Shown here piece after piece: positions 1-12,492 of a DNA stretch of 64,000 nucleotides. This stretch comes from Tricholoma matsutake. Its lineage: Eukaryota; Basidiomycota; Agaricomycetes; Agaricales; Tricholomataceae. Each line of letters begins with the position of its first letter. The stretch's first letter is position 1. The DNA lies in assembly GCA_026075535.2 (NCBI GenBank), contig AP026538.1:3472001-3536000 (forward strand), in the 5' to 3' direction. The notes beneath the pieces were generated by a model. The model was given only the letters and a program-made list of their open reading frames with translations, searched no databases and was not told where the DNA came from. The position numbers and the translations under genes are program-made.

Positions 1-1213
1 TTCTTCTGTTCCCTCACTGTCTTTCTTCATTTTTGGCAGCGCTGCTCTCTAGTTCCTGGCTCTGCAGGTCTGACTTTCGTCACCTGCCTGGTTGTGTCTG
101 ACTTTTTGTCATGCAACCCTATGCTTTGACTTTGGCCCCTTGAACCTATCAGCACTGGCAGCCCAACCTGAAGCTCTTGACAGCGCTAAGGGCAATATCC
201 TCTTGAATGTCCCACTAACGGAGATTGCCATTTGAGTCTCTTGTGGCACCCTGAAGGCTCAACATTTTATCTACATCATCGGTACATCCTTGCCTCAGGC
301 TGGCCTTGCCACTTAGTATTCCCCTGGCTAGTAGACTGTCATGCTCATGCCATTGAACCCCGCAAAAAACCCTTGGTCAAGCAGTGAAAATCATTGAGCA
401 TGCTTTAGTCTGCCTCCAGCCAGTGTGCACTAGCTTCCATCGGATGGCATCTGGCATGAAGGGTATGTAGAGGTGTTGGCTTGATGTAGTGGCGATGATA
501 TGCTTCTCAACACGTCAGATGGCCCCACATGGTGAGAGCCTCTTTGCTTACCCTGCCCTATGGGCTATTCAACACCTGCCCTTTACTTGTGCCCAGGAAT
601 TTGGCGCAAGCAACGCGTGGCTGTAGGGTGTTGGGCAATCAAAGATCAAAAGCTGACACATTTTCTAGTCTAGTTAATCGAAGTTCATTCTGAAGGGCAT
701 CCATATTTCCCACATCAGATGCGACTGGCTAAAAGCCCAGGTGCAGTTGCACTCAGGCCTTCAAACTATTTGTCACCCCATTAACTGAGTTTGACTGCAT
801 TCAAGTTTGCGATATGGTGACTGCCGGGGAGCAGGAACAAACTTGGTTGCTGGTATGATACTACCCTCCCCGCCATTTATCTAGAAAATGACTTGGTCAC
901 TCATCTGGACTGTATTGTTTACTAAACCTCTTTCCACAGAGCTGGAGTGAATCATCCTCTTCTTCAGCCCCTTCGCAATGCATCTACCATTGGCTTGACA
1001 TCATGCTTGAGGTTCCAGTGTTCCCCTTATCTGAAGCATACACGTATCACACATGCAGTAGCTAAACGATGCAATACAGTCATTTATGGCAGTTGTTTAT
1101 GGCCCTAGAAAAAGTCCAGCAGGTCAAAAAAGCTTCCACATGTACCATCTGAACAATCTTTTATATTATTTGCCATCGTTAGTTCTTCATAATGAGCTGG
1201 ATGATCATGATAA
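1..1213. other. Unassigned sequence
   Basis: I read all six frames and see no recognisable protein, no clear inverted or direct repeat and no RNA gene. The reading frames are short and broken. The stretch is probably old, decayed repeat DNA, but nothing in it supports a specific label. Confidence 0.4.
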
Positions 1214-1602
1214 ACATTTAACATGTAATTTTATTATGTGTTTCCTAGGGATACATGTGTAACCATGGTAACCCCTTTGTTCTTTGCATGTATCCATAGA
1301 AAACACATAATAAAATATATGTCAAGTGTTTTCTGCAGATACAGCCATAATTACATAAAAAGTGTTTCCTTAACTTACACAAAGGGAACATGAAAAATGT
1401 TTCCAGAAGGGATCTAAAAGAAACATTGTAGAATACACCTTTTATGTTCCTTGCAGATACAGCTTGGATACATGTAAAATATTTCCCTGACATTTTTTTT
1501 ACATACATATTAAGAATATCCAAAGGATATACACATCAGAAGTCTTAAAACAAGCTTCTAAGGCTGTGTTTCTGTGGGAAACACAGGTCAGCCCCAGTAG
1601 TG
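1214..1602 (-). mobile_element. Half copy of a CACTA-type MITE
   Basis: This block is nearly identical to the right half of the complete foldback element at 30873-31535, starting in that element's central loop and running to its terminal CAGTAGTG. The left arm is missing: sequence before 1214 does not match the other arm. The 92-codon frame inside it is only the arm read through and is not a gene. The copy is therefore a deletion or abortive product of the same family. Confidence 0.8.
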
Positions 1603-1931
1603 TTTGTGGGTTTTGTTTGGGTTTCCAGGTTGAGCATCATCATTTTGGAGCCCACTGTGAGGGCTTTCCTGTGGCTCAGTGAGGGCTTTGTTCTTCATTG
1701 GACCTCCCCACCTTTCCACCACCATTTTTTTGGCCTTTGGCTGAAGGAAGCTCGATGATTTCAATTTTGCATTGAACTCATAGTGCCTCTGACCCTCCTG
1801 AACAACCAGGAGATCTTGATACAGTATCTTGACCATTGATAATATCATTTCACACTCTTTCACCCTTCGTGCTTATTATTTCACTGCCATCTTTGACTTC
1901 AAAACACACAAAACCCGATATCACATGAATT

Positions 1932-3455
1932 TTGACTATGCAGCCCCCAAAATTTACTTTGAACATGTCAATGTCCTTTATGCCAGCTCATGGCCATTCT
2001 ACATCTCTGAAATTCGATCCGAAACAGCCCAGAGAACTCCAAAAATACTTTGAAGAGCTTGAATTTCTCTTCCTGACTTGCAGTATTACAGATCAGGACC
2101 TAAAGAAGAAGCATGCCTGCAGATACATTGACATCAATTCTTGCAAACTCTGGGAATCACTTCCAGAGTACCAGCCTGGCACCTCATTCAATGCATTTCG
2201 CATCGCAGTACACAAGTTCTATCCCAGATCAGAAGATGAATGCAAATACAACATTTTGGACATGGATACTCTTGTTTGTGAACAGCTTTGCATCAGTATT
2301 TTCGACTCAAATGATCTAGGAGTTTATTATAGGTCATTCTACAACATTACAAATTTTCTTCGCTTGAAACACAGAATTTTGGAAGCCAAACAAAGTTGAG
2401 CTTTTGTTTGAGGGTTTCAAATGGATTTACGGACTCGAATTGCACATTGTCTCAAACTTAAGTTCCCAGATCATTATCCCAATGACCCATACACTCTGAA
2501 TGACATCCATGACACTGCAAAATTTGTTTTAGCATCTTTGAACTCATATTCCATTCCCCAGCCATCAATTTTGACCTCGAATTCATCATTGCCAAGTGCT
2601 CCAATCAACTCCGAAGATATTTTGCACATTCTCAAACATTTCGCATCAAACTTCACATTGGTTGTTGCAGCTTCGCATCTGACCAGAACAGCGTCTGAAA
2701 TTTCTGTCCCAACCTCATTATTCACTGATATAGCACCTTCAACCACATCAAACCAAACATTCAGTGGTATGCATCACAGCTTGAACATTTCAGATAATGT
2801 AGAAGCTCGCATTGCAGTGCTCAAACATGAACTAGCTCTTGAAAAAGAGCTTGCGCTTGAACAAGAAATTTTGGCACTTCGAAATTATCATGACATGCCT
2901 CCCAGTCTTCATTGCATAGTTCCAGCTTCATCACACATGTCCACACCAGTTTCATCTTTGACAAATTCGCCTTTGCCTATCGCACCAATCATATCAGCTT
3001 TGACAGTTCCAACATCGTCCAAAGAACACAAAATATTCGAATTACTGTTTTCAACTTCAACTTGCCCTCTGACACCATTTTCGCCTCCGCAATCTAGCTC
3101 GATTGCACCTCCAATATTTTTGTCATATTCATCCTCATCATCACCCATTTCAACCTCGTCTTTGCACTCACCACTCCCAATATTTTCATCCTTGATCTCA
3201 TCCTCTGTGCCATTGTCCATTTCATCATCTATTTCAATATTGCCTTTGCCTTCATATATTTTGCGACCAGTTTCATGTTCACCTTCCCCCTCAAAGTCCA
3301 ATATAGCGCTCAAAGTTCCCTATCCATCATATATCCATAGTCCTCAGCTTGCAACAGCTGTCATCATCCCTGAAATTTTTATTACATCCATCGTTGACCA
3401 CAGTTTCATTGACCTCGTTTTCGATCCCTCAATCTTTCGTTTGAACTATATTTGA
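1932..3455 (+). pseudogene. gag: Ty3/gypsy Gag, broken
   Basis: The frame from about 1974 reads as the Gag of a fungal gypsy retrotransposon: an amino-terminal capsid region (FDPKQPRELQKYFEELEFLF) followed by a Ser/Pro-rich, weakly conserved tail with a KELALEQE coiled-coil-like stretch near residue 290. Two in-frame TGA codons (2397-2399 and 2409-2411) interrupt it; in the family as I know it both positions are Arg, so CGA to TGA changes are likely. Several other family Arg positions are Cys here, which fits CpG decay. No zinc knuckle, protease or reverse transcriptase follows, so pol has been deleted. The minus-strand frames inside are shadows of the repetitive tail. Confidence 0.75.
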
Positions 3456-3671
3456 CTAGTTCCTCGACCCGATTATTGTGATCATGGTTAGAATTGTCAA
3501 CATCAATCAAATTTGCCTATTTCCTTTCTTGTCTTTTTCATTTCAGCTTCATTCTATTTATTGAACTCATCTTCACCATGCTCAACATTCTTTGATTAGC
3601 CTTGATGGCTTTCATTTCAGCTTCGACATTCCATTTCACATCGATTTAATTCGATCTCATTCGATTTTCCT

Positions 3672-3735
3672 TTGCAGTTCTATCGACTGACCAGGATGGT
3701 CAGTATTTTAGTCAGGGGGAGGATGATAGGTCCAC
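3672..3735 (+). mobile_element. Gypsy 3' end with polypurine tract
   Basis: After about 200 bases with no coding similarity, a short tail is followed by the purine run GTCAGGGGGAGGATGATAG. A purine run of this kind is the usual priming site just before a 3' LTR. It suggests that the gag above and the repeat-rich DNA below belong to one internally deleted gypsy element. No matching 5' LTR is visible upstream, so the LTR assignment is inference. Confidence 0.4.
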
Positions 3736-4980
3736 CTTGTCATTCAAGCTCAGAAAACACATCTATGATTGTTGTCGAAGCTCTACGAACCCATACGAAC
3801 CCCTCCAAAGCTCTACAAAGCTCTACAAAGCTCTACAAAGTCACGAGAATGCTTCAAAATTCTTCGCAATGCTTTGAAACTCTTCGCAACACCTCAAAAT
3901 TCTTTGTATGCCTTTGGCTGCCATAATACAATTTCCCTGACCTTTGTACAGCTCAGGATATACACTTGGAACATCATCGATGAGTTCCAAACCAGTTTCG
4001 AGCAATATTGCAGCGATATCGGCCTTCAAACAAGTCTGATATTTCCTCAACTGACTTCAAAAATCATCAAACATTGAAAATTGACATTGGACACTATATT
4101 GCTATTTGAATGGTCATCACACACATGCCAGACGTATCCCCTACCATTGTCAAACAATATCGCACCAATTTCAGGCCATGAACGAAGTCCGAAGAAACTT
4201 CAAAAATCTTCAAAAAACCTTGAACCTCAAAAAACATCTTCGGACACAGTATTTCCTATTTGCACAATCTTCGGACACATGCTGGACACATGGGACACTA
4301 TCTCGAGTATATTGAACACATTTTGACTGCATGTGTATGCATACAATCCACTCAAAGCAGTTTCCGATGTTTTATGCAATTTATAACAAGGACAGTCCAC
4401 TTTTAGCTATTCTTTCTTATTATTTCTTCATCATGTGTTATATTCACCCTTTCTAGTCTCACTGTATTGTTCTGATATACTTCTATTGTCTTTTGCCTCG
4501 AGTTTTCCACATGTTTGCCTCATGTTCTCTAGCCTTTTTAGGTACTTTCTTTATTTTATATAAAAAGATGTACTAAATACAAAGAAAAACAAGAAAAGTC
4601 ATTGTCTTCCTCCCAGATCACAGTGATTTGAGAGTTTGGTTTAGTCTTATTCAGTCCGAAGTTTGGTGTTTTATGCTAAACTTCCTTGAAATTCCTTGAA
4701 ATTCCTTGCATTATGCTATTTTTGCTCTTGTTTCCCTCAATTTGCCTTTGCTTTGCTTCTACTACTCATCTAGCCCCCCGATCTTGCATCCAAACATATT
4801 TGTGCACTCGAAATTCCTCGAAACTTCTTTGAAAAAAAACCTTGAAAAATATCGCAACACCTCGAAAAATATCATGACATCTCGAAAATCATTGCAATGT
4901 CTCGAAAATCCTTGAAAGTCCTTGAAACACATTCTTTTAGCTTTGAACTGCTTCGACAAGCAGTTGTTTTATGACTATTT
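3736..4980 (+). repeat. LTR-like AT-rich repeat region
   Basis: The region has no protein. It has a short tandem of GCTCTACAAA-type units at about 3808-3840, many CTTGAAA/CTCGAAA words (especially 4680-4930), and a TATA-like element TTTATATAAAAAG near 4554 followed by A-rich sequence. This would fit the 3' LTR of the decayed gypsy element, but no terminal repeat pair or target duplication was found, so both limits are approximate. Confidence 0.3.
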
Positions 4981-5009
4981 GATGGTCAGTCTGACAGGTG
5001 ACATCTAGA

Positions 5010-7848
5010 GGGCCTTGCATCCTTCCTCTGACTTGTGTTATACCATCCAAAACCTTTTTATGGGTTTTGTTTGGGTTTCCAGGTTGAGCATCATCAATGA
5101 GCAAGCTGCGAACAAGTTGTACAAACCCAAGGGATACACCAAAGAGGATATCATGTGTTTGATTGTTATGTTGCAGCTTGGTGGTGCATGTGTTGCCAAG
5201 TTTACCCACCAATCCCTATCACTTTCGAGTGTCACAACAATCTGCTGGAACATGTCATTCAACCTCTCATCATGTCGCCCTCCCTTCCGATGGTTGCTGA
5301 GATTGAAACCAATATAATATCTTGTTTTGACACCATCTCTTGGGTTGTAGATGATGCCTTCCCTCAGGCTCAATTGGACAGTGCAACAGTCTATCACCAA
5401 GTCCAAATGCTTGATGAGCTGGCAACTGAAAAGTGTGTATGATGGGATGATTTGAATAACAAATTCCAGGGAACATGTTGGGAACACAACCAGAAACTGC
5501 CATTGACATTTACCTCTGAATGGGAGTTGGACCTACTGTGTGATGCCCTTCAGGATGGTAACATCCACTTAGCAAGTGAGGCATGTCATTTCCCTTCAAA
5601 CTCAATGAGTGGCAAAATACTCATTGACATCATGTTAATAACCTGCATCTTGGCAGGGTAAGGTTGAGGTCACAGGTGTGAATCTTCACACCTGTTGGGT
5701 TTTGGGTCATCAAAAGGCTGTCAGACTTGTTCCTGAGGCCACTGAGGCCTTTGATTGCCTCGGGAACACTCCTGGCATAGACATTCTGTCACCTCTCAGA
5801 GACATACTTGTCAATGTCCAAGATGCTGATGACAAGATTGATTGCTCAGAACTGGAACTATCTTATGATTCTCAGGTAACTGGTGAGCTACCGACTGTGG
5901 ACATGCCAACCCCCATGAGTCAACTATTCACCACTGATGGTGATATAGAGGATGCAATTGCAGAAGAGGCACCACAGAGCAACAAGATTACATCCAAAGT
6001 GGTTATCAATGACTTGAAAACAACCAAAGCAAAAGTGCTACGACACCAGATGATGTTTCAGACCAACTGCTCCTCAACTGACCAGTTGAAGCACATACAA
6101 CAATTACCATGCTTCAACCCTCTTTCCTCATCAGAACAAGATACCAACATCATCTTGCATGACAGTTCCTTTAGAGCCCCTTATCTTCGCATCAGCAACC
6201 CAGTTGCAACTCTTGTTGAATGTGAAAATTTGATTTTCCTTGCTATTGCTCATGTGAGTTGACTACATTTTGCTGGTAAAAACCATCTGGAAGAGATCAG
6301 TCTACACCTTTTAGCTGACAAGACTGCCAAAGTAGACATTCAAATCCTATGCCTTGTGCTGGCTACTATAGAGGATGATGCAAGCCAACAATATGATTGG
6401 TGCTGGTCCTTGCAGATGGAATCAACATGTGACAATGTGCCAGGCTGCTTTATCCATCCCCTCAACCCTGCAATCTCTGTTCAAGTTCCTTGAAAGCCAA
6501 CATATCTCTTCAAGAGTTCATTTCTCATAAAATATCCTCAAGTCTCTTTCAAGAGTTATTGCCTTCTGATCTTCGCTCCATTCCTGTTACAATGCATTCA
6601 CCATTCTTTCCCTATCAGAATGCTGGGAAAGCTAATTTCATTTGTGAATATGATGATGTAACCCACCCCCCCTTCAACAAGTCCAGCTCTGATTGTTCTA
6701 TCTGTAGTGCAAAGGTACAACTGGATCGATTGAATGCACGATGCATCCTTGAACATATGGCCGCCCACATCCTTTATGACACTACTATCAATGGGGAGGC
6801 ATGTGGACTTTGTCTCCAACAATCTCCAATGTGCCAGCTGGTTCTTAAAAAGGGTTGAGGAGCAGACTTGGAGGCCAACTACAGTCTTGATCTCAAGAAG
6901 TCAACATGTGCTAAGCTCCTGCAATTCCAGCGCTGAGCAGTCATCCAGATCATCACCATGCTCCAATGTGCCAATAATATGCCCCTTGTGCCCTGCCAAG
7001 AACCCAGGGGTTTGGACATATACACTTCCACGAGCAACATAAAATCATGTCTCCCTTGCAATATCCCATAAAATGGCAGCTCTCAAAGTACAAAAGAGAC
7101 AAGATGAAGAAGATCTGGGATTCTCAGTTTGTTGTATGGAAGCCTCACAATCTCAAGAAGAAGAACATTGTTCCTATGGTAATTTCTGAAGCTCATAGCT
7201 CATGGTTGGCTCTGCGGTGAGGAACATGACTCAATACTGATACAAAACATCTTAGTTTGACATCACAGAACCAGAGGTCCTTCAGAGAACAAAACCCCTG
7301 AGTCACCCAATGCTGAGCCTGGTCCAGCTGTGCCATTAATATATGGTTCCACTCCACCACTGTCTGACGAAGATGAAACCATCAAGATGGATGATGTTAT
7401 GGCTGATCAGCCCAAGCCTGAGATCTTCAAACAAACATCACCAGACCCTACACCACCAACACAATTTCAATGTATGACACCAGTTCCAGCCTTTGAAGAC
7501 ATGCACCTGGCAGGGGACCAATATGAGACACTGACAACACAGCTTGATATGGAGATTACAGCATCCCCTCTGGCCACTTCACACAATGAATCTCGAGGTC
7601 AGCATTTTTATAAGACCAGGCGATTTGATCTCAGTGCATGCAAGTGCGGCAATGAGGTGTCAAATGTAGAGATTGAAAAGGGTGACACTGTCATGCAATG
7701 TAAGGTTCCTGGGTGCGAGACTGTTTGGGTGAGTCATCAAGAAAATACTTAATCACCTGGGTGGCTGATGATTTTTGGTCAGCATCATTGTGAGTGCATG
7801 GGATATGATATGATACCTAAAATTGGTCCTGCCAAAGTTGCAAATTGA
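5010..7848 (+). pseudogene. Large basidiomycete multi-copy protein with PHD-like finger, decayed
   Basis: I recognise a family of about 1,000-residue proteins abundant in mushroom genomes; its function is not known to me. Signatures in order: KLYKPKGYTKEDIM and LQLGGACVAKFTHQ (about 5110-5210), QMLDELATEK (5405-5435), CWVLGHQKA (5690), EDAIAEEAPQS (5950), then in shifting frames SQQYDWCWSLQM (6385), a cysteine cluster ILEHMAAHILYD / CGLCLQ / CQLVLKKG (6745-6855), CSNVPIICPLCPA (6960), PMVISEAHSS (7175) and a terminal zinc finger (7640-7840). The middle third of the family protein is absent between about 5660 and 5680, so this is an internal deletion. A 54-nt intron (7729-7782) separates CETVW from the HHCEC motif. 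Frameshifts and stops occur throughout. A non-coding pseudogene is near certain; the family's role is unknown. Confidence 0.75.
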
Positions 7849-8050
7849 GCACCACTGGCACAAAATGGCACTGTATGTGATATTCATGAGAAAACACAAT
7901 TTCTTGAGTGAACATGTGATCTAACATGTGATGTGAAATTACCATATATGGAAGGAGGAGGGGGGGGGGAGGGGGTCTATTCCATGCTGAAACAGAAGTT
8001 CTGACTGTCTATATGAAAGTCCTGTTCCACCACCCCCTTGGGTACAGTAC
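7849..8050. other. Spacer with GGGGGA run
   Basis: Short intergenic stretch with a purine run (GGAGGAGGGGGGGGGAGGGGG near 7956). It holds no gene or repeat that I can recognise. Confidence 0.3.
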
Positions 8051-8643
8051 ATATGTTCAATGAAAAACTTCTGCAAGCCATTCCTTGACAACCATGCCAC
8101 ATTTTGGCATGATTCTGTAGTCTATCTTATGCTACTAATTGAGCTCTAGAATTCTATGCAATCTAGAAAGTTACATCTGTGAAAGTTAGGTCAACCCCTG
8201 CCAATTATGTGCAGACACACCTCAAGAATTAATGGTCAAAAAAATAAGCTGAGAGGGGGACAATGTCAAGGATAATGTAGATAATGGTCCCCTCTGCAAA
8301 AAATGAGCCCTTGTAGCCAGTAGCTGGATGACATGCCAAGTATGTAACTTCCCAAAATGGCAATTGCACTTCAAAGTAGCCTTCAGCCACCACAAGGGCT
8401 CACAACATCAATGTTTTGCATGGAGAACCCTCACATGGATTACCCTTGACAATGTACTGCCCTCAGCTTATTTCTCTGACCATATATTTATAATTGGGAG
8501 GGGTCAACCAATGTCAACCAAAAAATAAATAGATTGTGTAGAACTCTAGAGCTCAATTAGTAGTATAAGATACTACAGAATCATGCCAAAATGTGGCATG
8601 GTTGTCAAGGAATGGCTTGCAGAGGATTTCCTATTGAACATAC
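8051..8643. mobile_element. Foldback MITE
   Basis: The two arms are inverted copies: 8051-8170 pairs with 8525-8643 (shared words include GGCATGATTCTGTAGT, AATTGAGCTCTAGA and the outer TATGTTCAAT). The pairing continues inward: a GTCAACCCCTGCCAATTAT segment matches the ATAATTGGGAGGGGTCAAC segment inverted, and TGAGCCCTTGT matches ACAAGGGCTCA. There is no coding capacity. The arms have diverged noticeably, so the copy is old. No target duplication could be identified with confidence. Confidence 0.65.
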
Positions 8644-8958
8644 TCGATCAAAGTACAAACATGGCTAAATTTAAAAGTTTTTGCCAAGTCGTTAGGCACA
8701 GTTGAAGTTGTGCTCTTTGAAAATGTGGGAAAAGCTTTTACCATGCCTCACAAATAGTTTGGAGTCTGAGTATTAGGTTTTAAGGAAATCAACTTAAGAT
8801 TTTACAGCAAATTTGGAAAGTAATGAGAATCATACAGTTTTCTTTTCTTTTTCCCCATGCGTCAAAATGTGAATTTCCTTTTTTGGAGCTACCATTCATG
8901 ATTCAACATTGACTCAACCACCAGTCCTTTCATTACTTTCAACTATCATTATAGTACT

Positions 8959-10722
8959 ATGGCTTCCTCTGATGACACTGGCCAGTCTGCAAATGAATCA
9001 GTTAACCAAATGATTCACCAGACCATTGCTGAGATCCCCTCAGGTTTGAAACATTGTCTGCCTATTGAGGGTAACAATGATTCATTGTTTCATTTGCAGC
9101 TAGGAGGTGGATGGTGAGCAATCCTGAAGTTGTAGCCAAGAAAGCCAAAGCAAAACAAGCCAAGGAACAAGCAGCTGCAAAGAAAGCATTGGATGGTGCA
9201 CTACCTAAGGTTATAGGGAAGAGGAAGCAGAACAATGTGGATGCAGATGTTAGTGAGACTGAGATAGGATCACCCCAGAAGAAGTCACAAAAGCCACAGG
9301 CAAGTAAAGGGAAAGGCACTACAGACGTTGACACTGATGATGATGCTGACAAACCCCAATTTGCAATCTCGGCATATATATATATTCACATACTGTGGCA
9401 AACTGTTCCCTCAGCTCCTCCCAAGGTATGCACAAAGAAGCCCAAGGATGAATACCTGCAACGTGGTCCATTCCAATTTCAAAGCACCAATACCTATGAT
9501 TATTTCCTATGCTTCCTTGCCAAAACACTTCCATGTCCCAGTCCAAAACATATCGCTGCATCCAAGATCACTTGGAAGCCCCAGAAGCCATTGAATGCAG
9601 AGGCACTTCTGCTAGGTGATGCTCTTGGCTTCTCAATTATGATCGACAAGCTTGCTAGTAAACCATCATGTGTTATCATCCTCACAATGCCACCTCCTGC
9701 AAAGCCTGTAGATGAAGTTCCAGTATCTTCATGAGTCACATCTATTGACTATGAATACTCACTCACTCTTCACTATAGTTCTGGGATACTGGAGAATCGA
9801 AAGGTTCAAGGTCAAGTGCAGAGTAATCGGAGTTTGCATATGACAAGTTGCAGCTTCAATCGATGACTGAATCCATTGCTCAACAGCGTGTGAGTGTATG
9901 ACATTGAACTTCTGATGTGATCTCATAATGTATTGCAGGTAACCTTCAACAAAGCTGTGGGTCCTAAGTGGTCTGAGCTTGAGGCCACATACCTGATTGA
10001 CAATGATCCACTCTTCCCTGGCAAGTGGATTTATACAGATCCAAGCTCTGGGTTTTAGTTTGAGTTGAACTCTGGGTGACTGACAGTATGGGCCTCACAT
10101 CTTGTAAGGTTCTGTTCTCTCTCTCTCTCATCAAAAAATAATGCACATCTATCCAGGCTTGTGGGACTGCGACCCTCAACAAACCACCAGCTATGCCCCT
10201 GTTTGATTGTCAGCAGTGAATCAAAAAGCCTATCCCAACTCTGTCATCTGCTAGTGTTGCTCCTTCTCTGATTGCTCCTTCTCCGCTTGTCCCTTTGCCT
10301 ATGCCTGTGCCTGTTGCTGCTCCAATTGCCCCTGCCACATTGACATCCTCTATTACTGAACTGCTCCTGCTCCAGTTACTTCAATCCCAACAAATGAACA
10401 TGCAAGCTTCACACTCTGTGGTTCCTCATCAACAGGTGCCACTTACTCCCACTCCTTGAGTTCCGGCTGCATCTCTGCCTCCCTCTCCTGCAAAACACTG
10501 ACATGTAACACTGGATGAGTATTGCACTCATTACAATATCTCTGACTCAGATCGCAGCCAATTACAGAAGCTGGATTTCCTGCCTGGTGACCCAATTGAA
10601 AAACTTGCTTGCATGAAGTGGCATGACAAGGGTGGATTCCAATGCTTGGGCTGGGATTGGATGTTAGCTAAGAATTGTGAGTTTCTTTGAGATGTGCATG
10701 CTGGCATGGTGTGGGTCTAGTC
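8959..10722 (+). pseudogene. Basidiomycete multi-copy family gene, five exons, nonsense-ridden
   Basis: The start ATG at 8959 is chosen because exon 1 (8959-9043) joins in phase across a 56-nt intron (GTTTGA...TTTGCAG, 9044-9099) to give IAEIPSARRWMVSNPEVVAKK. Further introns by phase and sites: 9723-9778, 9890-9938 and 10104-10156. The protein has a Lys/Ala-rich basic start, a KDEYLQRGPFQF core, a Pro/Gln-rich middle and a C-terminal YNISDSDRSQLQKLDFLPGD ... GFQCLGWDWMLAKN block that I know from many uncharacterised mushroom proteins. At least five stops are present in exons 4-5, mostly TGA where Arg is expected, plus one TAG that fits a Gln codon. A local frame change lies near 9800-9830. 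The natural end is probably the TAG at 10720-10722. No function is known to me. Confidence 0.6.
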
Positions 10723-10989
10723 TCTCAATTAGTTGTAATTTCCTCTCAATGTATTTGTATTCTTTCCGTTGTGACAATGTGACATGCATAACAAAATTAC
10801 TGAGCCTCAAATTCAAACAACATAGCCTGCATGCTCAAACCAAGCTGTTGCCATCTCAGCTGTAATGCATCCACAAGCCTCCAATAGCACAAGTATTGGG
10901 TCCTCTGCCCCATGTATATATGATCATGCTGTGGTGTCAAAGATAAGCTTTCCCTGTTTATGAACCATGAGAGTTACTTAGATTATCAA

Positions 10990-11190
10990 TGAGTCACGAC
11001 TGAAGAAATGCACAAGTACTGAAAGCTTCCTCTATTGGGCTAAGGTCATGGGAATATGAAGGGTTTATGTTAGCTCCATATATCTGTGTGTTGAAGTACA
11101 GTCTTACTGGCATCATTGAGAATTTCTTGCAGGGTGTTGGTATGATGAATCCAACAATTGTCCAATATGAGAACACTTTGAACATCAGAC
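10990..11190 (-). pseudogene. Tc1-like transposase, C-terminal part
   Basis: On the minus strand this reads SVLILDNCWIHHTNT and, in a shifted frame, YSHDLSPIEEAFST. These are the second (LDNC) and third (PDLNPIE-type) catalytic motifs of a DDE_3/Tc1-like transposase. It continues the N-terminal part at 11805-12492 and is separated from it by an inserted 0.6-kb repeat. At least one frameshift lies between the two motifs, and the normal C-terminal tail is missing. Confidence 0.7.
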
Positions 11191-11191
11191 T

Positions 11192-11804
11192 TACAACATT
11201 ATGACCAAGACAACACACCTCTGGCGCCAACACACACATCCCTGGTGCCAAGACAATCACCCACATCCCTGGCAACCATAGCAACAACACACCAGTGACT
11301 GACATTATGACAAGACACTCACCTATGCCACCACCATCTCACCCCCCCTGCGCCAGCACAGCCACACACATTGCTGGCACAATCACCCTCGCTGCTGACA
11401 CAGCCACCAGCAACAACAGCAGCACCATGCTGGCAACACTTGCACTGGCCACAATGCTCCTTGCATTGTTGCCTCCATATCCACACCCATCAATGCTGAC
11501 ATTGCACCACTGATGCGGTACCTGCCTATTATGCAACCACACCTGATGCGGCCTCCCTAAAACACATGCTACACTTGATGTGGCCTCCTGTTATTACACA
11601 GTCAATCTTTCTTATATATTACTTATTTTTCACTCTATGACCTTCATTCCCACTTTCACCCAATGAAGGTACAGTATTACTTTACCCCTTAATTGTGTAG
11701 TAGCTTACAGTTCCCACTTTCATGCAATGAAGATAACTTGATCCTGTCATTCCCATCCATCCTAAGTCTAGTGTAGGTTGCCCAACCAGGCACCCTTCCA
11801 GCCA
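11192..11804 (+). repeat. 0.6-kb dispersed repeat, copy 1
   Basis: The sequence is about 90% identical over its full length to 28208-28831. It starts around CAACATTATGACCAAGACAA and ends GGCACCCTTCCA. It is rich in ACA/CCA in its first half, has a TATATATTACTT box near 11614, and repeats a CCCACTTTCA..CAATGAAG word. In copy 2 the limits read TG...CA, which would suit a solo LTR, but I find no target duplication and no internal element, so its class is open. This copy sits inside the Tc1-like transposase gene. Confidence 0.65.
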
Positions 11805-12492
11805 GGTAGAAAAGTGCTGAAATACACACAACCTCTTTGACAATGAAGTCAAAGAACCTGAATGAATCAAACGACCCAGGCTGAACTTGAGTTGCAATAT
11901 AGCCAACAGTACTCATTGCAGCCACAAGAGAGTAGTGTTCACCATGAACAAAGGGATCAACAAACTCTGGAGCTTGTCCAATAGGAGCCTGTCCATAGCG
12001 TCGGGCAACATCATGTTTGTTCTTGCAAGACTCATCAATCACCACAAACTTAGTCCCAGTGCCTGAGAACTCGGTCTGAATCACATGTAAGAAGTCTGTT
12101 CTTGTCTGGACATCCCATTCACATGCAATCTTGTGAAGCAACTTTCAAGTCAATCCTGCCTTCTCCAGGTTTTGTTGCAGAGCGGGGATTGAGATTGGGA
12201 TGTCATGATGAATTGCCAAGAACCACTGAAGCTCGTCAATGTAAGTATCAGGATGGTTTTCATAGAGTTCCTTGACAGCTGTGAGGACTGCTAGTGTTAT
12301 GAGGCAAGGCTGGCCAATGAGGGGAGATGCAGGCTTGGTAGTGGTTCCAAACTCCTCAAAGATGAGTCTCCATTGATAAAGGCTGGCTGGTGATACAGAT
12401 AGAGCATAGCAAATGTCTGACCAATGCCATCCAGCTTCCCAGAGCTTGAGTGCACAGTCCTTGAGGTCAGCACTTATGCGATGATTGACCAT
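11805..12492 (-). pseudogene. Tc1-like transposase, N-terminal part
   Basis: From the ATG at 12490-12492 the frame starts MVNHRISADLKDCALKLWEAG, a helix-turn-helix homeodomain-like DNA-binding segment (ALSVSPASLYQWR) followed by a linker and the catalytic core up to FVVIDES (first catalytic Asp) and FFDFIVKEV. A TGA at 12145-12147 (LT-stop-KLLHK) interrupts it; the family has Arg there. Coding similarity ends at about 11830-11810, right at the junction with the 0.6-kb repeat, and resumes at 11190. The element belongs to the IS630/Tc1/mariner superfamily and is dead. Confidence 0.8.

Noticed and set aside
2909..3313. Acidic 134-codon frame antisense to Gag
   Set aside because: It is the complement of the Ser/Pro-rich Gag tail, with no start context or family.
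1605..5100. Shared 33-base segment around GGTTGAGCATCATCA (1608-1640 and 5062-5094) as an element end
   Set aside because: The segment is clearly shared, and a weak third match lies near 14920(-), but no inverted partner, boundary or duplication is visible.
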